Shown piece by piece: positions 21,738 to 29,394 of a stretch of DNA of 32,810 bases. Under the pieces are notes generated by a model. That model did not search any database. It saw only the letters and a program-made list of their open reading frames with translations, and was not told the origin of the DNA. The stretch comes from Kingella denitrificans ATCC 33394 (lineage in GTDB: Bacteria; Pseudomonadota; Gammaproteobacteria; Burkholderiales; Neisseriaceae). Numbering within the stretch: position 1 is the stretch's first letter; each line of letters opens with the position of its first letter. Where the stretch lies: assembly GCF_000190695.1 (NCBI RefSeq), contig NZ_GL870929.1, positions 2,079,052 through 2,111,861 of the forward strand. The letters are read 5' to 3'. The position numbers were made by a program, and so were the translations under genes.

Positions 21738-22520
21738 ATGGACATTTCTGACGATTATGCGCGCCGTTTCGGCGGGATTGCGCGTTTATACGGCGAACAG
21801 GGTTTGCAGGCTTTGCGCCGGGCGCACGTGTGCGTGGTGGGCGTGGGCGGCGTAGGCTCTTGGGCGGTGGAAGCCTTGGCCCGCAGCGGCGTGGGCGAAC
21901 TGACGCTGATTGATTTGGACAATATCGCCGTTTCCAATGTGAACCGCCAGCTGCACGCGCTCACGCCCGATTTCGGAAAAGCGAAAGTGACTGCGCTGCA
22001 CGAACGGATTATGCAGATTCAGCCGGAATGCCGGGTGCACGAAATCGAGGATTTTGTGGACGAACAAAATTTGCCCGAATTGTTTGCGGCGCGTTTTGAT
22101 TTCGTGATTGACGCGATTGACCAGCTGTCGGTGAAGGCAGCGATGGCGAATCATTTTGTCCGCGGCAAACAGCCGTTCGTGGTCAGCGGCGGGGCAGGGG
22201 GGCAGCGGTTGCCGCAGTTAATCGAATGCGCCGATTTGAGCCAGACCACGCACGATCCGTTGCTGGCCAACCTGCGTTACCGCTTGCGCCGCCAATATGG
22301 ATTGCCGCGCGAAGGTAAAATGCGCGTGCCGTGCGTGTTTTCACGCGAACAGGCGGTTGCGCCGCAAGTGCAGGCTGCCTGCGAAACGGGTGGCGCACCG
22401 CAGGGATTGTCGTGCGCGGGTTATGGCGCGAGCATGCTGGTCACGGCGAGTTTCGGCCTGCATTGCGCCGCAGCGGCGGTGGAACATATTGTGCAGGCTG
22501 CTTTGACGAACGATAAATAA
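21738..22520 (+). CDS. tcdA: tRNA threonylcarbamoyladenosine dehydratase TcdA
   Basis: The 260-residue protein belongs to the E1/ThiF-like family. It has the nucleotide loop VVGVGGVGSWAVEALARSG (residues 33-51), then LIDLDNIAVSNVNRQ, and the C-terminal GLSCAGYGASMLVTASFGL. This pattern identifies TcdA (CsdL/YgdL), which uses ATP to cyclise t6A37 of ANN-decoding tRNAs to ct6A. The length is normal. The ATG at 21738 follows TGAGGA. A DUS (21712) precedes the gene, a DUS variant is inside it, and an exact DUS (22492) falls in its last codons, encoding VQAAL. Confidence 0.93.
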   Translation: MDISDDYARRFGGIARLYGEQGLQALRRAHVCVVGVGGVGSWAVEALARSGVGELTLIDLDNIAVSNVNRQLHALTPDFGKAKVTALHERIMQIQPECRVHEIEDFVDEQNLPELFAARFDFVIDAIDQLSVKAAMANHFVRGKQPFVVSGGAGGQRLPQLIECADLSQTTHDPLLANLRYRLRRQYGLPREGKMRVPCVFSREQAVAPQVQAACETGGAPQGLSCAGYGASMLVTASFGLHCAAAAVEHIVQAALTNDK

Positions 22521-22571
22521 CCGTTTGCCGTTTAATTTATGTAACATCAAGAGAACAGAAGGATGAACAAC

Positions 22572-23117
22572 ATGGATATTTTAACCTTATTGACCACGCG
22601 CCGTTCCAGCAAAAAACTGACCGCGCCCGCACCCGATGAATTGCAGATGGACAGCATTTTGCAGGCGGCCACGCAAGTGCCTGACCACGGCAACCTGACC
22701 CCGTGGCGTTTTGTCGTGGTGGAATCGGAAGAGGGCATGAACCGCTACCGCCAGCTGCTGCGCGACACGGTAACGCAGAACCAGATGGGCGAAGAAGCAA
22801 TGGCGAAAGCGGAGCGTTTGGGCAATATGGCGCCGATGGTGGTGGCCGTGATTGCCAGCCCGAAAAGCGGCAAGCCCGAATGGGAACAGGAACTGAGTGC
22901 AGGCTGCTCTGCCTATGCCATTCAGTTGGCGGCCAAGGCGCAAGGTTTCGATAGTGTGTGGCTGACGGGCATGTGGGTGCATTCGCCGTTGCTGAAACAG
23001 GCGTTTGCGTGCGGCGAAAAAGAAAAAATCATCGGGTTGGTGCTGTTGGGGACGGCGGAATGCGAACCGTCTGCGGCGAAAAATACCGATGTGTCTGCGT
23101 TTACCCAGGTTTGGTAA
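22572..23117 (+). CDS. YdjA-like nitroreductase family protein
   Basis: The 181-residue protein matches the small YdjA/nitroreductase type. It opens with TTRRSSKKLTAPAP, where the Arg residues bind FMN phosphate, then AATQVPDHGNLTPWRF, and later AIQLAAKAQGFDSVWLTG and the VLLGTAE stretch. It is probably an FMN-dependent NAD(P)H oxidoreductase in the cytosol, with unknown substrate. Two ATG codons are possible. I prefer 22572 because AGAAGGA lies 8 bases upstream of it, while the one at 22563 is only a base or two from that site. It is followed by a strong intrinsic terminator. Confidence 0.88.
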   Translation: MDILTLLTTRRSSKKLTAPAPDELQMDSILQAATQVPDHGNLTPWRFVVVESEEGMNRYRQLLRDTVTQNQMGEEAMAKAERLGNMAPMVVAVIASPKSGKPEWEQELSAGCSAYAIQLAAKAQGFDSVWLTGMWVHSPLLKQAFACGEKEKIIGLVLLGTAECEPSAAKNTDVSAFTQVW

Positions 23118-23136
23118 GCGTCATAACATAAATATA

Positions 23137-23170
23137 AAAACCGCTTCTGTGCGAGAGAAGCGGTTTTTTG
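23137..23170 (+). terminator. Intrinsic terminator after the nitroreductase gene
   Basis: Bases 23137-23149 and 23157-23169 form a stem around ACCGCTTCT/AGAAGCGGT with A/T runs outside and a 7-base loop. T6 ends the plus-strand transcript. Confidence 0.88.
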
Positions 23171-23243
23171 TTGCCCGAATATGGGGAACGGCGGGTGCAG
23201 GCTGCTTTTGATGCAGGCTGCAATCCGATTGGACGGCTCGAAA

Positions 23244-24416
23244 TTATATTTCGATTTTGTTCGGCGTGAATGTTTCCCATTTGTTGCAGGCGGGGCAGTG
23301 CCAGAAATGCACCAGCGATTTGAAATGGCAGCTGCGGCAGCGGTACATGAACGATTTCTGCAACTGGCGGCCGATAACGTTGCGCATCATGTCGGCATCG
23401 GCTTTCCATTGCGGGTTGAGTTCTGGCAGGTGCAGCCCCAGCAGGCGGTACATGCCGTTCAAATCGGGCTTGGCGCGGATGAGTTCCAGAACGGTCTGTG
23501 CGGCGGTTTGTTCGCCGTGCAGCAGCAGCGATTTGTCGTAAATCACCTGATTCAAATCGACATCGGGAAAGGTTTTGGCATAGCCCGTCAGCACGTCCAA
23601 GCCGGCCTGCGGATTGCCCAGTGCATCGTAAGCGTCGTACAGCCGCTCGCCGACCATGCTCAAATAAGCGTGGTTTTGCTGTTCGATGGCGGAATAGGCG
23701 GCGACGGCATCTTGAAAGCGGCCTTGCTTCACGGCAATGTCGCCGGCAATCATATTGGCGCGCGCGCATTTTGGGTTGGCCTGCAAAGCAGCCTGCACTT
23801 TTTGTTGCGCCGCGTCATCGTTGCCACGGAAGAGTTCCGCCTGCGCCATTTCGCAATAAAACTGTGCGATTTCAAATTGATAGGTTTGCTCGTCGTGCGC
23901 CAGCAGTTGCGCGGTAGCGATGGCTTTTTCCCAGTCGCGGTCTTGCTGGTAAATATTGAGCAGGATTTCGTTGGCCGACTGCGCCATATTGCTGTGCTGC
24001 AAACCCAGCAGAATTTGCTCGGCCCTGTCCACCAGGCCGGCGTTTTGGTAGTTCAGGCCCAGTTCGTACAGCACGCGCTCGCGTTTCGCACCCACGGTGT
24101 CGGGCGAATCGAGCAGGGCTTTGTGCATGGCGATGGCTTTGTCGTTTTCGCCGCGCTGGCGGTAAAGTTTGCCGAGCGAAAGGCTTAATTCGTACACATT
24201 ACCTTGCATAGAAGCAGCTTCGGCAAGGTGATGCGCGGCGGCGGTGGTGTTTTTGTCCACCAGCGCATTCACGCCCGCGTAAAAATGTTCCGGAACATTT
24301 TTGGCGTATTTCATCAGGATTTTAATGTCCACCCGTGCCGCCAGCCAGCCCAGTGCAAAAAACACGGGCAGCAGCGACACGGGAATGAGCAGCCACCAAA
24401 TATCGATATTTTCCAT
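23244..24416 (-). CDS. lapB: Lipopolysaccharide assembly protein LapB
   Basis: The 390-residue protein has an N-terminal membrane segment (about residues 8-28), then TPR repeats over most of the length. A C-terminal rubredoxin-like metal site follows, formed by Cys360, Cys363, Cys374 and Cys377 (YRCRSC and HCPAC). LapB (YciM) controls LPS synthesis by promoting degradation of LpxC through FtsH. It follows lapA by 15 bases on the same strand. A DUS in frame (23786) encodes part of the VQAAL stretch within a TPR. Confidence 0.94.
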   Translation of the reverse strand: MENIDIWWLLIPVSLLPVFFALGWLAARVDIKILMKYAKNVPEHFYAGVNALVDKNTTAAAHHLAEAASMQGNVYELSLSLGKLYRQRGENDKAIAMHKALLDSPDTVGAKRERVLYELGLNYQNAGLVDRAEQILLGLQHSNMAQSANEILLNIYQQDRDWEKAIATAQLLAHDEQTYQFEIAQFYCEMAQAELFRGNDDAAQQKVQAALQANPKCARANMIAGDIAVKQGRFQDAVAAYSAIEQQNHAYLSMVGERLYDAYDALGNPQAGLDVLTGYAKTFPDVDLNQVIYDKSLLLHGEQTAAQTVLELIRAKPDLNGMYRLLGLHLPELNPQWKADADMMRNVIGRQLQKSFMYRCRSCHFKSLVHFWHCPACNKWETFTPNKIEI

Positions 24417-24431
24417 ATCGGCGGGGCTTTC

Positions 24432-24743
24432 TTATGGGCGTGTTGCAGGCGTTGTGTCGGAGGCGGCGGGCGCGGCGATGTCTTGCGTGGCCAAACGGGC
24501 GCTTTTCTGCACTTCGGCACGAAGGCGCGCATTTTCGTGGCGCAGGCGTAGCAGGCGGCCGAGCAGTGCGAACAGGCCGAACAGCGCACCCACCACGAAC
24601 ATGCCGAACATGACGACAATCAGCGGCAAATCAACGGTTTGGCTGGGCAGGTAGGTGAACGGCACGCTGTGGAAATTGATCAGCGCGATGATCACGAAAA
24701 AAATCAGGATGATGGCTTTGATAATGAGATAAAACAGCTTCAT
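24432..24743 (-). CDS. lapA: LapA domain protein
   Basis: The 103-residue protein has two membrane segments (about residues 5-25 and 40-64, IIKAIILIFFVIIALINFH and VVMFGMFVVGALFGLF) and a basic coiled-coil stretch RLLRLRHENARLRAEVQ, then an Ala/Thr tail. This is the LapA (YciS/DUF1049) pattern. LapA works with LapB at the inner membrane. GGGAGA precedes the ATG at 24743. The reading frame runs on to 25934, but that part is antisense to ilvE and is not coding. The divergent gap to ilvE holds several DUS words. Confidence 0.93.
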   Translation of the reverse strand: MKLFYLIIKAIILIFFVIIALINFHSVPFTYLPSQTVDLPLIVVMFGMFVVGALFGLFALLGRLLRLRHENARLRAEVQKSARLATQDIAAPAASDTTPATRP

Positions 24744-24824
24744 GATGTCTCCCTGAAAAGTGCAGGCTGCCTGCATATATATCGTAAATGCGTAAGTGTA
24801 AACGATTTGCGTGGGATTTGATAC

Positions 24825-24852
24825 TTGTTTAATCGATTTGCGCGTGTATAAT
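24825..24852 (+). promoter_or_regulatory. Putative ilvE promoter
   Basis: TTGTTT (24825-24830) and a perfect TATAAT (24847-24852) are 16 bases apart. Transcription would begin near 24859, giving a leader of about 80 bases that contains a DUS hairpin. Confidence 0.65.
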
Positions 24853-24867
24853 TCGTTATCTTTACCC

Positions 24868-24906
24868 GGTGCAGGCTGCTTTTTCATTGTGCAGGCAGCC
24901 TGCACC
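24868..24906 (+). repeat. Reversed DUS hairpin in the ilvE leader
   Basis: GGTGCAGGCTGC (24868-24879) and GCAGCCTGCACC (24895-24906) are perfect 12-bp inverted arms. The loop contains another near-palindromic DUS half (TGCAG), so two alternative pairings are possible. The T-run faces the loop, so no terminator U-tract follows. It ends 35 bases upstream of the ilvE ATG. Confidence 0.75.
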
Positions 24907-24941
24907 GCAAACCGATTAACAAGATTGAAGAGAGCATAAAA

Positions 24942-25886
24942 ATGAGCGCACCGACACCCGCAACCGCATTGAGCGACCGCGACGGCAAAATTTGGTATAA
25001 CGGCGAACTGGTGGAATGGCGCAACGCCCAAACCCATGTTTTGACACACACGCTGCATTACGGCATGGGCGTTTTTGAAGGCGTGCGCGCATACGACACC
25101 CCCAAAGGCCCGGCCATTTTCCGTTTGGGCGACCACACCGACCGCCTGTTCAACTCCGCAAAAATCGTCGGCATCCAACTGCCGTTTACCAAAGAGCAAA
25201 TCAATCAGGCGCATATCGACGTGGTAAAAGCCAACGGCCTGAAATCGTGCTATTTCCGCCCGATGGCGTTTTACGGTTCGTTCAAATTGGGTATTGCCCC
25301 GAAACCCGACGACGTGCAGGTGATTGTGGCCGCATGGGCATGGGGCGCATATTTGGGCGAAGAAGGCTTGCGCAAAGGCATCCGCTGCAAAATCAGCAGC
25401 TTCACGCGCCATCACCCGAACATCACCATGATTAAAGCCAAAGCCAACGGCAACTATATGAACTCCATCATGGCGAATACCGAAGCCCATCAAGGCGGCT
25501 ATGACGAAGCCATCCTGCTGGACGCAACGGGCTATGTGGCCGAAGGTTCCGGTGAAAATATTTTCGTCATTAAAGACGGCAAACTGTTCACACCCGCGCT
25601 GGACGTGGCATTGGACGGCATTACGCGCCGCACGGTGATTGAAATCGCCAAAGAAATCGGCGTGGAAGTAATTGAAAAACGCATTACGCGCGACGAACTG
25701 TATATTGCCGACGAAGTATTCTTCACCGGCACGGCGGCGGAAGTAACGCCCATCCGCGAAATCGACAACCGCCAAATCGGCATCGGCGAACGCGGCCCCA
25801 TCACCACCGAAATCCAAAAACGCTTCTTCGATATTGTCGAAGGACGCAATCCCGCATACGAACACTATCTGACGTATGTCGGTTAA
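24942..25886 (+). CDS. ilvE: Branched-chain amino acid aminotransferase
   Basis: The 314-residue PLP enzyme performs the last step of leucine, isoleucine and valine synthesis. Visible motifs are LHYGMGVFEGVRAY (residues 38-51), the PLP lysine region IKAKANGNY (Lys167) and the class IV signature region with EGSGENIFVIKDG. GITRRTVIEIAKE and the final block DEVFFTGTAAEVTPI follow. The length fits bacterial IlvE. The ATG at 24942 is preceded by AGAGAG. A probable promoter and a DUS hairpin lie upstream, and a DUS pair lies downstream. Confidence 0.97.
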   Translation: MSAPTPATALSDRDGKIWYNGELVEWRNAQTHVLTHTLHYGMGVFEGVRAYDTPKGPAIFRLGDHTDRLFNSAKIVGIQLPFTKEQINQAHIDVVKANGLKSCYFRPMAFYGSFKLGIAPKPDDVQVIVAAWAWGAYLGEEGLRKGIRCKISSFTRHHPNITMIKAKANGNYMNSIMANTEAHQGGYDEAILLDATGYVAEGSGENIFVIKDGKLFTPALDVALDGITRRTVIEIAKEIGVEVIEKRITRDELYIADEVFFTGTAAEVTPIREIDNRQIGIGERGPITTEIQKRFFDIVEGRNPAYEHYLTYVG

Positions 25887-25898
25887 ACACGTGTAATG

Positions 25899-25948
25899 AA
25901 AAAAGCAGCCTGCACTTTGCCCGACGGCATTCAAGTGCAGGCTGCTTT
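25899..25948 (+). terminator. Inverted DUS pair after ilvE
   Basis: Bases 25902-25917 and 25933-25948 are perfect 16-bp inverted arms with a 15-base loop. The plus-strand U-tract is short (TTTG), so termination may be partial. It separates ilvE from pilT. Confidence 0.65.
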
Positions 25949-25991
25949 GTTGTAAGGATGGCGATATACGGCCTATTTTTCCGATTTGGGC

Positions 25992-26020
25992 TTATCAAAA
26001 CACAGAAAGTTCTTTACAAT
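25992..26020 (+). promoter_or_regulatory. Putative pilT promoter
   Basis: TTATCA (25992-25997) and TACAAT (26015-26020) are 17 bases apart, 43 bases upstream of the pilT start. This is a reasonable sigma-70 promoter. Confidence 0.55.
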
Positions 26021-26062
26021 GCCATCATAATTTTATTCAAAATTTTCAAAAAGGGTTATCAC

Positions 26063-27112
26063 ATGAGTGAAATGCAAATTACCGACCTTCTCGCCTTCGG
26101 CGTGAAAAACAAAGCCTCAGACTTGCACCTGTCCGCAGGCCTGCCGCCTATGATCCGCGTGAACGGCGATATCCGCCGTATTAACCTGCCCGAAATGAAC
26201 GCGGAGCAGGTCGGTAACATGATTAGCTCGATTATGAACGACTTGCAGCGCAAAAATTACCAGCAAAATCTGGAAACCGACTTTTCGTTCGAGCTGCCCA
26301 ATGTGGCGCGTTTCCGTGTGAACGCCTTTAATACCAACCGCGGCCCTGCCGCCGTGCTGCGTACCATTCCCAGCAAAGTATTGACGCTGGAAGAATTGAA
26401 AGCGCCGCGCATTTTCCAAAAAATCGCCGACGTGCCACGCGGACTGGTACTGGTAACAGGCCCGACCGGTTCGGGTAAATCCACCACCCTAGCCGCAATG
26501 ATTGACTACATCAACGACCATCAGGCAGGCCACATCCTCACCATTGAAGACCCTATCGAGTTTGTGCACCAATCCAAAAAATGTCTGGTGAACCAGCGCG
26601 AACTTGGTGAACACACGCACAGCTTTGCCAATGCGCTGCGCTCCGCGCTCCGTGAAGACCCGGATATCATCCTGGTGGGTGAGATGCGTGACCCGGAAAC
26701 CATCGGCTTGGCATTGACCGCTGCGGAAACCGGTCACTTGGTATTCGGCACGCTGCACACCACATCTGCTGCCAAAACCATCGACCGTGTGATCGACGTG
26801 TTCCCCGCCGCCGAGAAAGAAATGGTGCGTTCGATGTTGTCCGAATCGTTGCGTGCCGTTATCTCGCAAACACTGTTGAAAACCAAAGACGGCAAAGGCC
26901 GTGTGGCCGCACACGAAATTATGATTTCTACCCCGGCCATCCGTAACTTGATTCGCGAAAACAAAGTCGCCCAGATGAACTCCACCATCCAAACCGGTCA
27001 GAACTTCGGTATGCAGACGCTCGACCAATGTCTGCAAGATTTGGTTCGCCGCAATATCATTTCTTTGGAAGCGGCACGCGCGAAAGCCCAAAACCCAGAT
27101 ATGATCAACTAA
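26063..27112 (+). CDS. pilT: Type IV pilus retraction ATPase PilT
   Basis: The 349-residue hexameric ATPase retracts type IV pili, which powers twitching and DNA uptake. Walker A is GPTGSGKST (residues 133-141), the Walker B region is DIILVGEMRD (201-210), the His box is HLVFGTLHT (225-233), and the PilT-specific AIRNLIRE motif is at 292-299. The frame starts upstream at 25958, but AGGG precedes the ATG at 26063 and the product then matches PilT. It is followed by pilU after 16 bases. The DUS system in the window depends on retraction by this protein. Confidence 0.98.
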   Translation: MSEMQITDLLAFGVKNKASDLHLSAGLPPMIRVNGDIRRINLPEMNAEQVGNMISSIMNDLQRKNYQQNLETDFSFELPNVARFRVNAFNTNRGPAAVLRTIPSKVLTLEELKAPRIFQKIADVPRGLVLVTGPTGSGKSTTLAAMIDYINDHQAGHILTIEDPIEFVHQSKKCLVNQRELGEHTHSFANALRSALREDPDIILVGEMRDPETIGLALTAAETGHLVFGTLHTTSAAKTIDRVIDVFPAAEKEMVRSMLSESLRAVISQTLLKTKDGKGRVAAHEIMISTPAIRNLIRENKVAQMNSTIQTGQNFGMQTLDQCLQDLVRRNIISLEAARAKAQNPDMIN

Positions 27113-27128
27113 ACATCGGGAAAATATT

Positions 27129-28373
27129 ATGTCAGACCAACAAGAAATCACCTCCTTATTGGCAGGTATTTTGAACGATTATAAGAAAAACCAAGGCGGT
27201 TCCGGTGCGGGGCAGCCTGCACCTGAACCGTCAATGAGTCAAAAAGCGGCGCTGCATCCGTTGCTGGAAAAAATGGCGGCCGAATGTGAAAAGCGCGGTG
27301 CATCGGATATTTTCATCAGCGCAGGTTTCCCGCCGTCATTTAAAATCAATGGTGAATTGACACCCGTGCCATTAAAACCCTTGACCCAGCAAGACACGCA
27401 GGTGTTGGTGTATTCCACTATGTCGTCCGAGCAGCGTTCGCGCTTCGACCATGAATTGGAATTGAACTATTCCGCTACGTCCAAAGACGGTATCCGTTTC
27501 CGTGTGAACGCCTACCACGAGCAAGGCCGCATGGGTATGGTTTGGCGGCGCATCACCACCAATATTTTGACAGTGGACGATTTGAAATTGCCGCAAGGTT
27601 TGAAAGAATTGGCCATGAAACCGCGTGGCCTGCTGATTCTGGCGGGTGCGACCGGTTCGGGTAAATCCACTTCCATGGCGGCGATGTTGGACTGGCGCAA
27701 TAAACACGCGGCCGGCCACATTGTAACCATTGAGGACCCTGTGGAATATCTGCACAAACCGATTAAATCGATTTTCACGCAGCGCGAATTGGGCGTGGAC
27801 ACGACTTCTTGGTCGATGGCGGTGCAGTCTGCCATGCGTCAGGCGCCGGATGTGGTCTGTGTGGGCGAGGTGCGTAACGAACACACCATGGAATATGCGT
27901 TGCAGCTTGCGCAAACGGGTCACTTGTGCATGTTCACCATCCACGCAAACAATGCGGTGCAGGCCATCGAGCGGATTATGAACTTCTATCCGGAAGAGCG
28001 CCACCAGCAGGTATTGATGGATTTGGCGTTGAACATCGTGGGCATTATCGGCCAACGTTTGGCGCGCCTGAAAGAGGGCGGACGTACCGCGATTGTCGAT
28101 TTGCTGATTAACAGCCCTGCCATGCAAGACCATATTTTCAAAGGCGAACTGATGGAATGTATGGAATTGATGAACCGCTCCGAAACCGACGGCATGCAGA
28201 CGTTCGACCAAGACTTGTTCAAGTTGTACACAGACGGCCGAATCACAGTGGACGAGGCGCTGCGTCAGGCCGAATCGGTGAACGACTTGCGCCTGAAAAT
28301 CGAATTGTGGGACAAAGGTAACGATAAAGAAGCGATTTACGACCGCGTCAGCAATTTGAGTTTGCAGAAATAA
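27129..28373 (+). CDS. pilU: PilT-dependent accessory motor PilU
   Basis: The 414-residue protein is a PilT paralogue with an N-terminal extension of about 40 residues (Gln/Gly/Pro-rich, partly encoded by a DUS variant). Walker A is GATGSGKST (residues 173-181), with the following SMAAMLDWRN typical of PilU. The remaining nucleotide-binding motifs are also present. PilU helps PilT retract pili under load. The ATG at 27129 is 16 bases after pilT, so the two form an operon. The stop codon overlaps the start of a DUS (28373), and a terminator follows. Confidence 0.95.
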   Translation: MSDQQEITSLLAGILNDYKKNQGGSGAGQPAPEPSMSQKAALHPLLEKMAAECEKRGASDIFISAGFPPSFKINGELTPVPLKPLTQQDTQVLVYSTMSSEQRSRFDHELELNYSATSKDGIRFRVNAYHEQGRMGMVWRRITTNILTVDDLKLPQGLKELAMKPRGLLILAGATGSGKSTSMAAMLDWRNKHAAGHIVTIEDPVEYLHKPIKSIFTQRELGVDTTSWSMAVQSAMRQAPDVVCVGEVRNEHTMEYALQLAQTGHLCMFTIHANNAVQAIERIMNFYPEERHQQVLMDLALNIVGIIGQRLARLKEGGRTAIVDLLINSPAMQDHIFKGELMECMELMNRSETDGMQTFDQDLFKLYTDGRITVDEALRQAESVNDLRLKIELWDKGNDKEAIYDRVSNLSLQK

Positions 28374-28386
28374 AGCAGCCTGCACA

Positions 28387-28415
28387 TTAACCGACAGCCG
28401 TATTATCCTGATAAT
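28387..28415 (+). promoter_or_regulatory. Possible promoter embedded in the pilU terminator
   Basis: TTAACC (28387-28392) and GATAAT (28410-28415) are 17 bases apart; the -10 lies inside the terminator stem. Such a promoter would drive the peroxiredoxin gene with a very short leader. It is weak on sequence alone. Confidence 0.35.
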
Positions 28416-28425
28416 ACGGTTTTTT
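28398..28425 (+). terminator. Intrinsic terminator of pilTU
   Basis: Bases 28398-28406 and 28411-28419 form a perfect 9-bp stem (CCGTATTAT / ATAATACGG) with a 4-base loop and six T residues (28420-28425). It ends only 14 bases before the next start codon. Confidence 0.88.
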
Positions 28426-28439
28426 CTTGAAAGTATATT

Positions 28440-28877
28440 ATGTCTTATTCGTTTCAGTTGCCTGCCTCGGACGGCTCCGTTTTTGAAAGCAGCCTGCACT
28501 TGCCGCTGGTGGTCTATTTTTATCCCAAAGACAACACCGCAGGCTGCACCACCGAGGGCTTGGATTTCAACCGCCTATTGCCGGAATTTCAGGCGTTGGG
28601 TTATACGGTGGTCGGCATTTCGCGCGACAGTGTGAAATCGCACCAGAATTTTTGCGGCAAACAGGGTTTCCGCTTTTTGCTGTTGAGCGATACGGATGAA
28701 ACCGTGTGCCGCCTGTTTGACGTGATGAAGCCGAAGAAATTGTACGGCAAGGAATATGTCGGCATTGAGCGCAGCACGTTTGTGCTGAATGCGGCAGGTG
28801 AAATTGTGCGCGAATGGCGCAAGGTGAAGGTGGCCGGTCATGCGCAGGCTGTGCTGGACGCGGTGAAGGAATTGTGA
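28440..28877 (+). CDS. PrxQ/Bcp-type peroxiredoxin
   Basis: The 145-residue protein reduces peroxides. The active site is YPKDNTAGCTTEG with peroxidatic Cys36. The E. coli Bcp-type resolving Cys at +5 is absent (Leu41). Cys72 lies 36 residues after Cys36, which is the spacing I recall for the Cys48/Cys84 pair of Xanthomonas PrxQ, so an atypical two-Cys type is likely. Cys90 is also present. The ribosome site is weak. A terminator sits just upstream of the start, so its promoter is unclear. A DUS in frame encodes ESSLH (residues 16-20). It overlaps dgkA by one base. Confidence 0.92.
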   Translation: MSYSFQLPASDGSVFESSLHLPLVVYFYPKDNTAGCTTEGLDFNRLLPEFQALGYTVVGISRDSVKSHQNFCGKQGFRFLLLSDTDETVCRLFDVMKPKKLYGKEYVGIERSTFVLNAAGEIVREWRKVKVAGHAQAVLDAVKEL

Positions 28878-29251
28878 TGGAACACAATGAACTAAAAGGA
28901 AAAAAAGGGTTTAAACGCATTCTGAACGCCGCAGGGTATTCCGTAGACGGTTTGCAGGCTGCTTTTCGTTATGAGGCGGCATTCCGGCAATTATTGCTGC
29001 TGCATGCGGTGCTGCTCATCATGGTGTGCTGTGCCGATTTCGATTTGTCCGTCCGCATGGTGCTGGTGTTCGCATCGTTTTTCTCGCTGGTGGTGGAATT
29101 GTTCAATTCGGCCATCGAAGCGGTGGTGGACGATATTTCGCTGGAACTGCGTCCGCTGGCCAAGCGCGCCAAAGACATCGGTTCTGCCGCGCAAATGCTG
29201 GCTTTGACGCTGGTGTTCATCCTTTGGCTGATGGCCTTGTGCGGCGGCTAA
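28877..29251 (+). CDS. dgkA: Diacylglycerol kinase DgkA
   Basis: The 124-residue membrane enzyme phosphorylates diacylglycerol and recycles it into phospholipid synthesis. It has an amphipathic N-terminus, three membrane segments and the family motif VELFNSAIEAVVDDI (catalytic Glu in NSAIE). The start ATG overlaps the peroxiredoxin stop (TGATG), so translation is coupled. A DUS in frame (28953) gives the GLQAAF stretch. A strong terminator follows. Confidence 0.95.
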   Translation: MEHNELKGKKGFKRILNAAGYSVDGLQAAFRYEAAFRQLLLLHAVLLIMVCCADFDLSVRMVLVFASFFSLVVELFNSAIEAVVDDISLELRPLAKRAKDIGSAAQMLALTLVFILWLMALCGG

Positions 29252-29265
29252 GCGCACAAACCGAC

Positions 29266-29299
29266 AAACCCCTTGATGCACCGCGCATTAAGGGGTTTT
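29266..29299 (+). terminator. Intrinsic terminator after dgkA
   Basis: Bases 29266-29279 and 29285-29298 form a 14-pair stem (with one G-U), centred on AAACCCCTT/AAGGGGTTT, with a 5-base loop. It ends in TTTT. Confidence 0.85.
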
Positions 29300-29394
29300 G
29301 GTGTGTAAAAACACTTTGCACCTTTTTTAAACTATGTTAAAAAACAGCCCCTGTCCGTATTTCCATTTAAAAAGCAGCCTTCACAATTTTCATT

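Noticed and set aside
24744..25934. Long minus-strand open frame continuous with lapA across ilvE
   Set aside because: It is antisense to a clear ilvE gene and its translation has no recognisable domain. LapA has a proper start with ribosome site at 24743.
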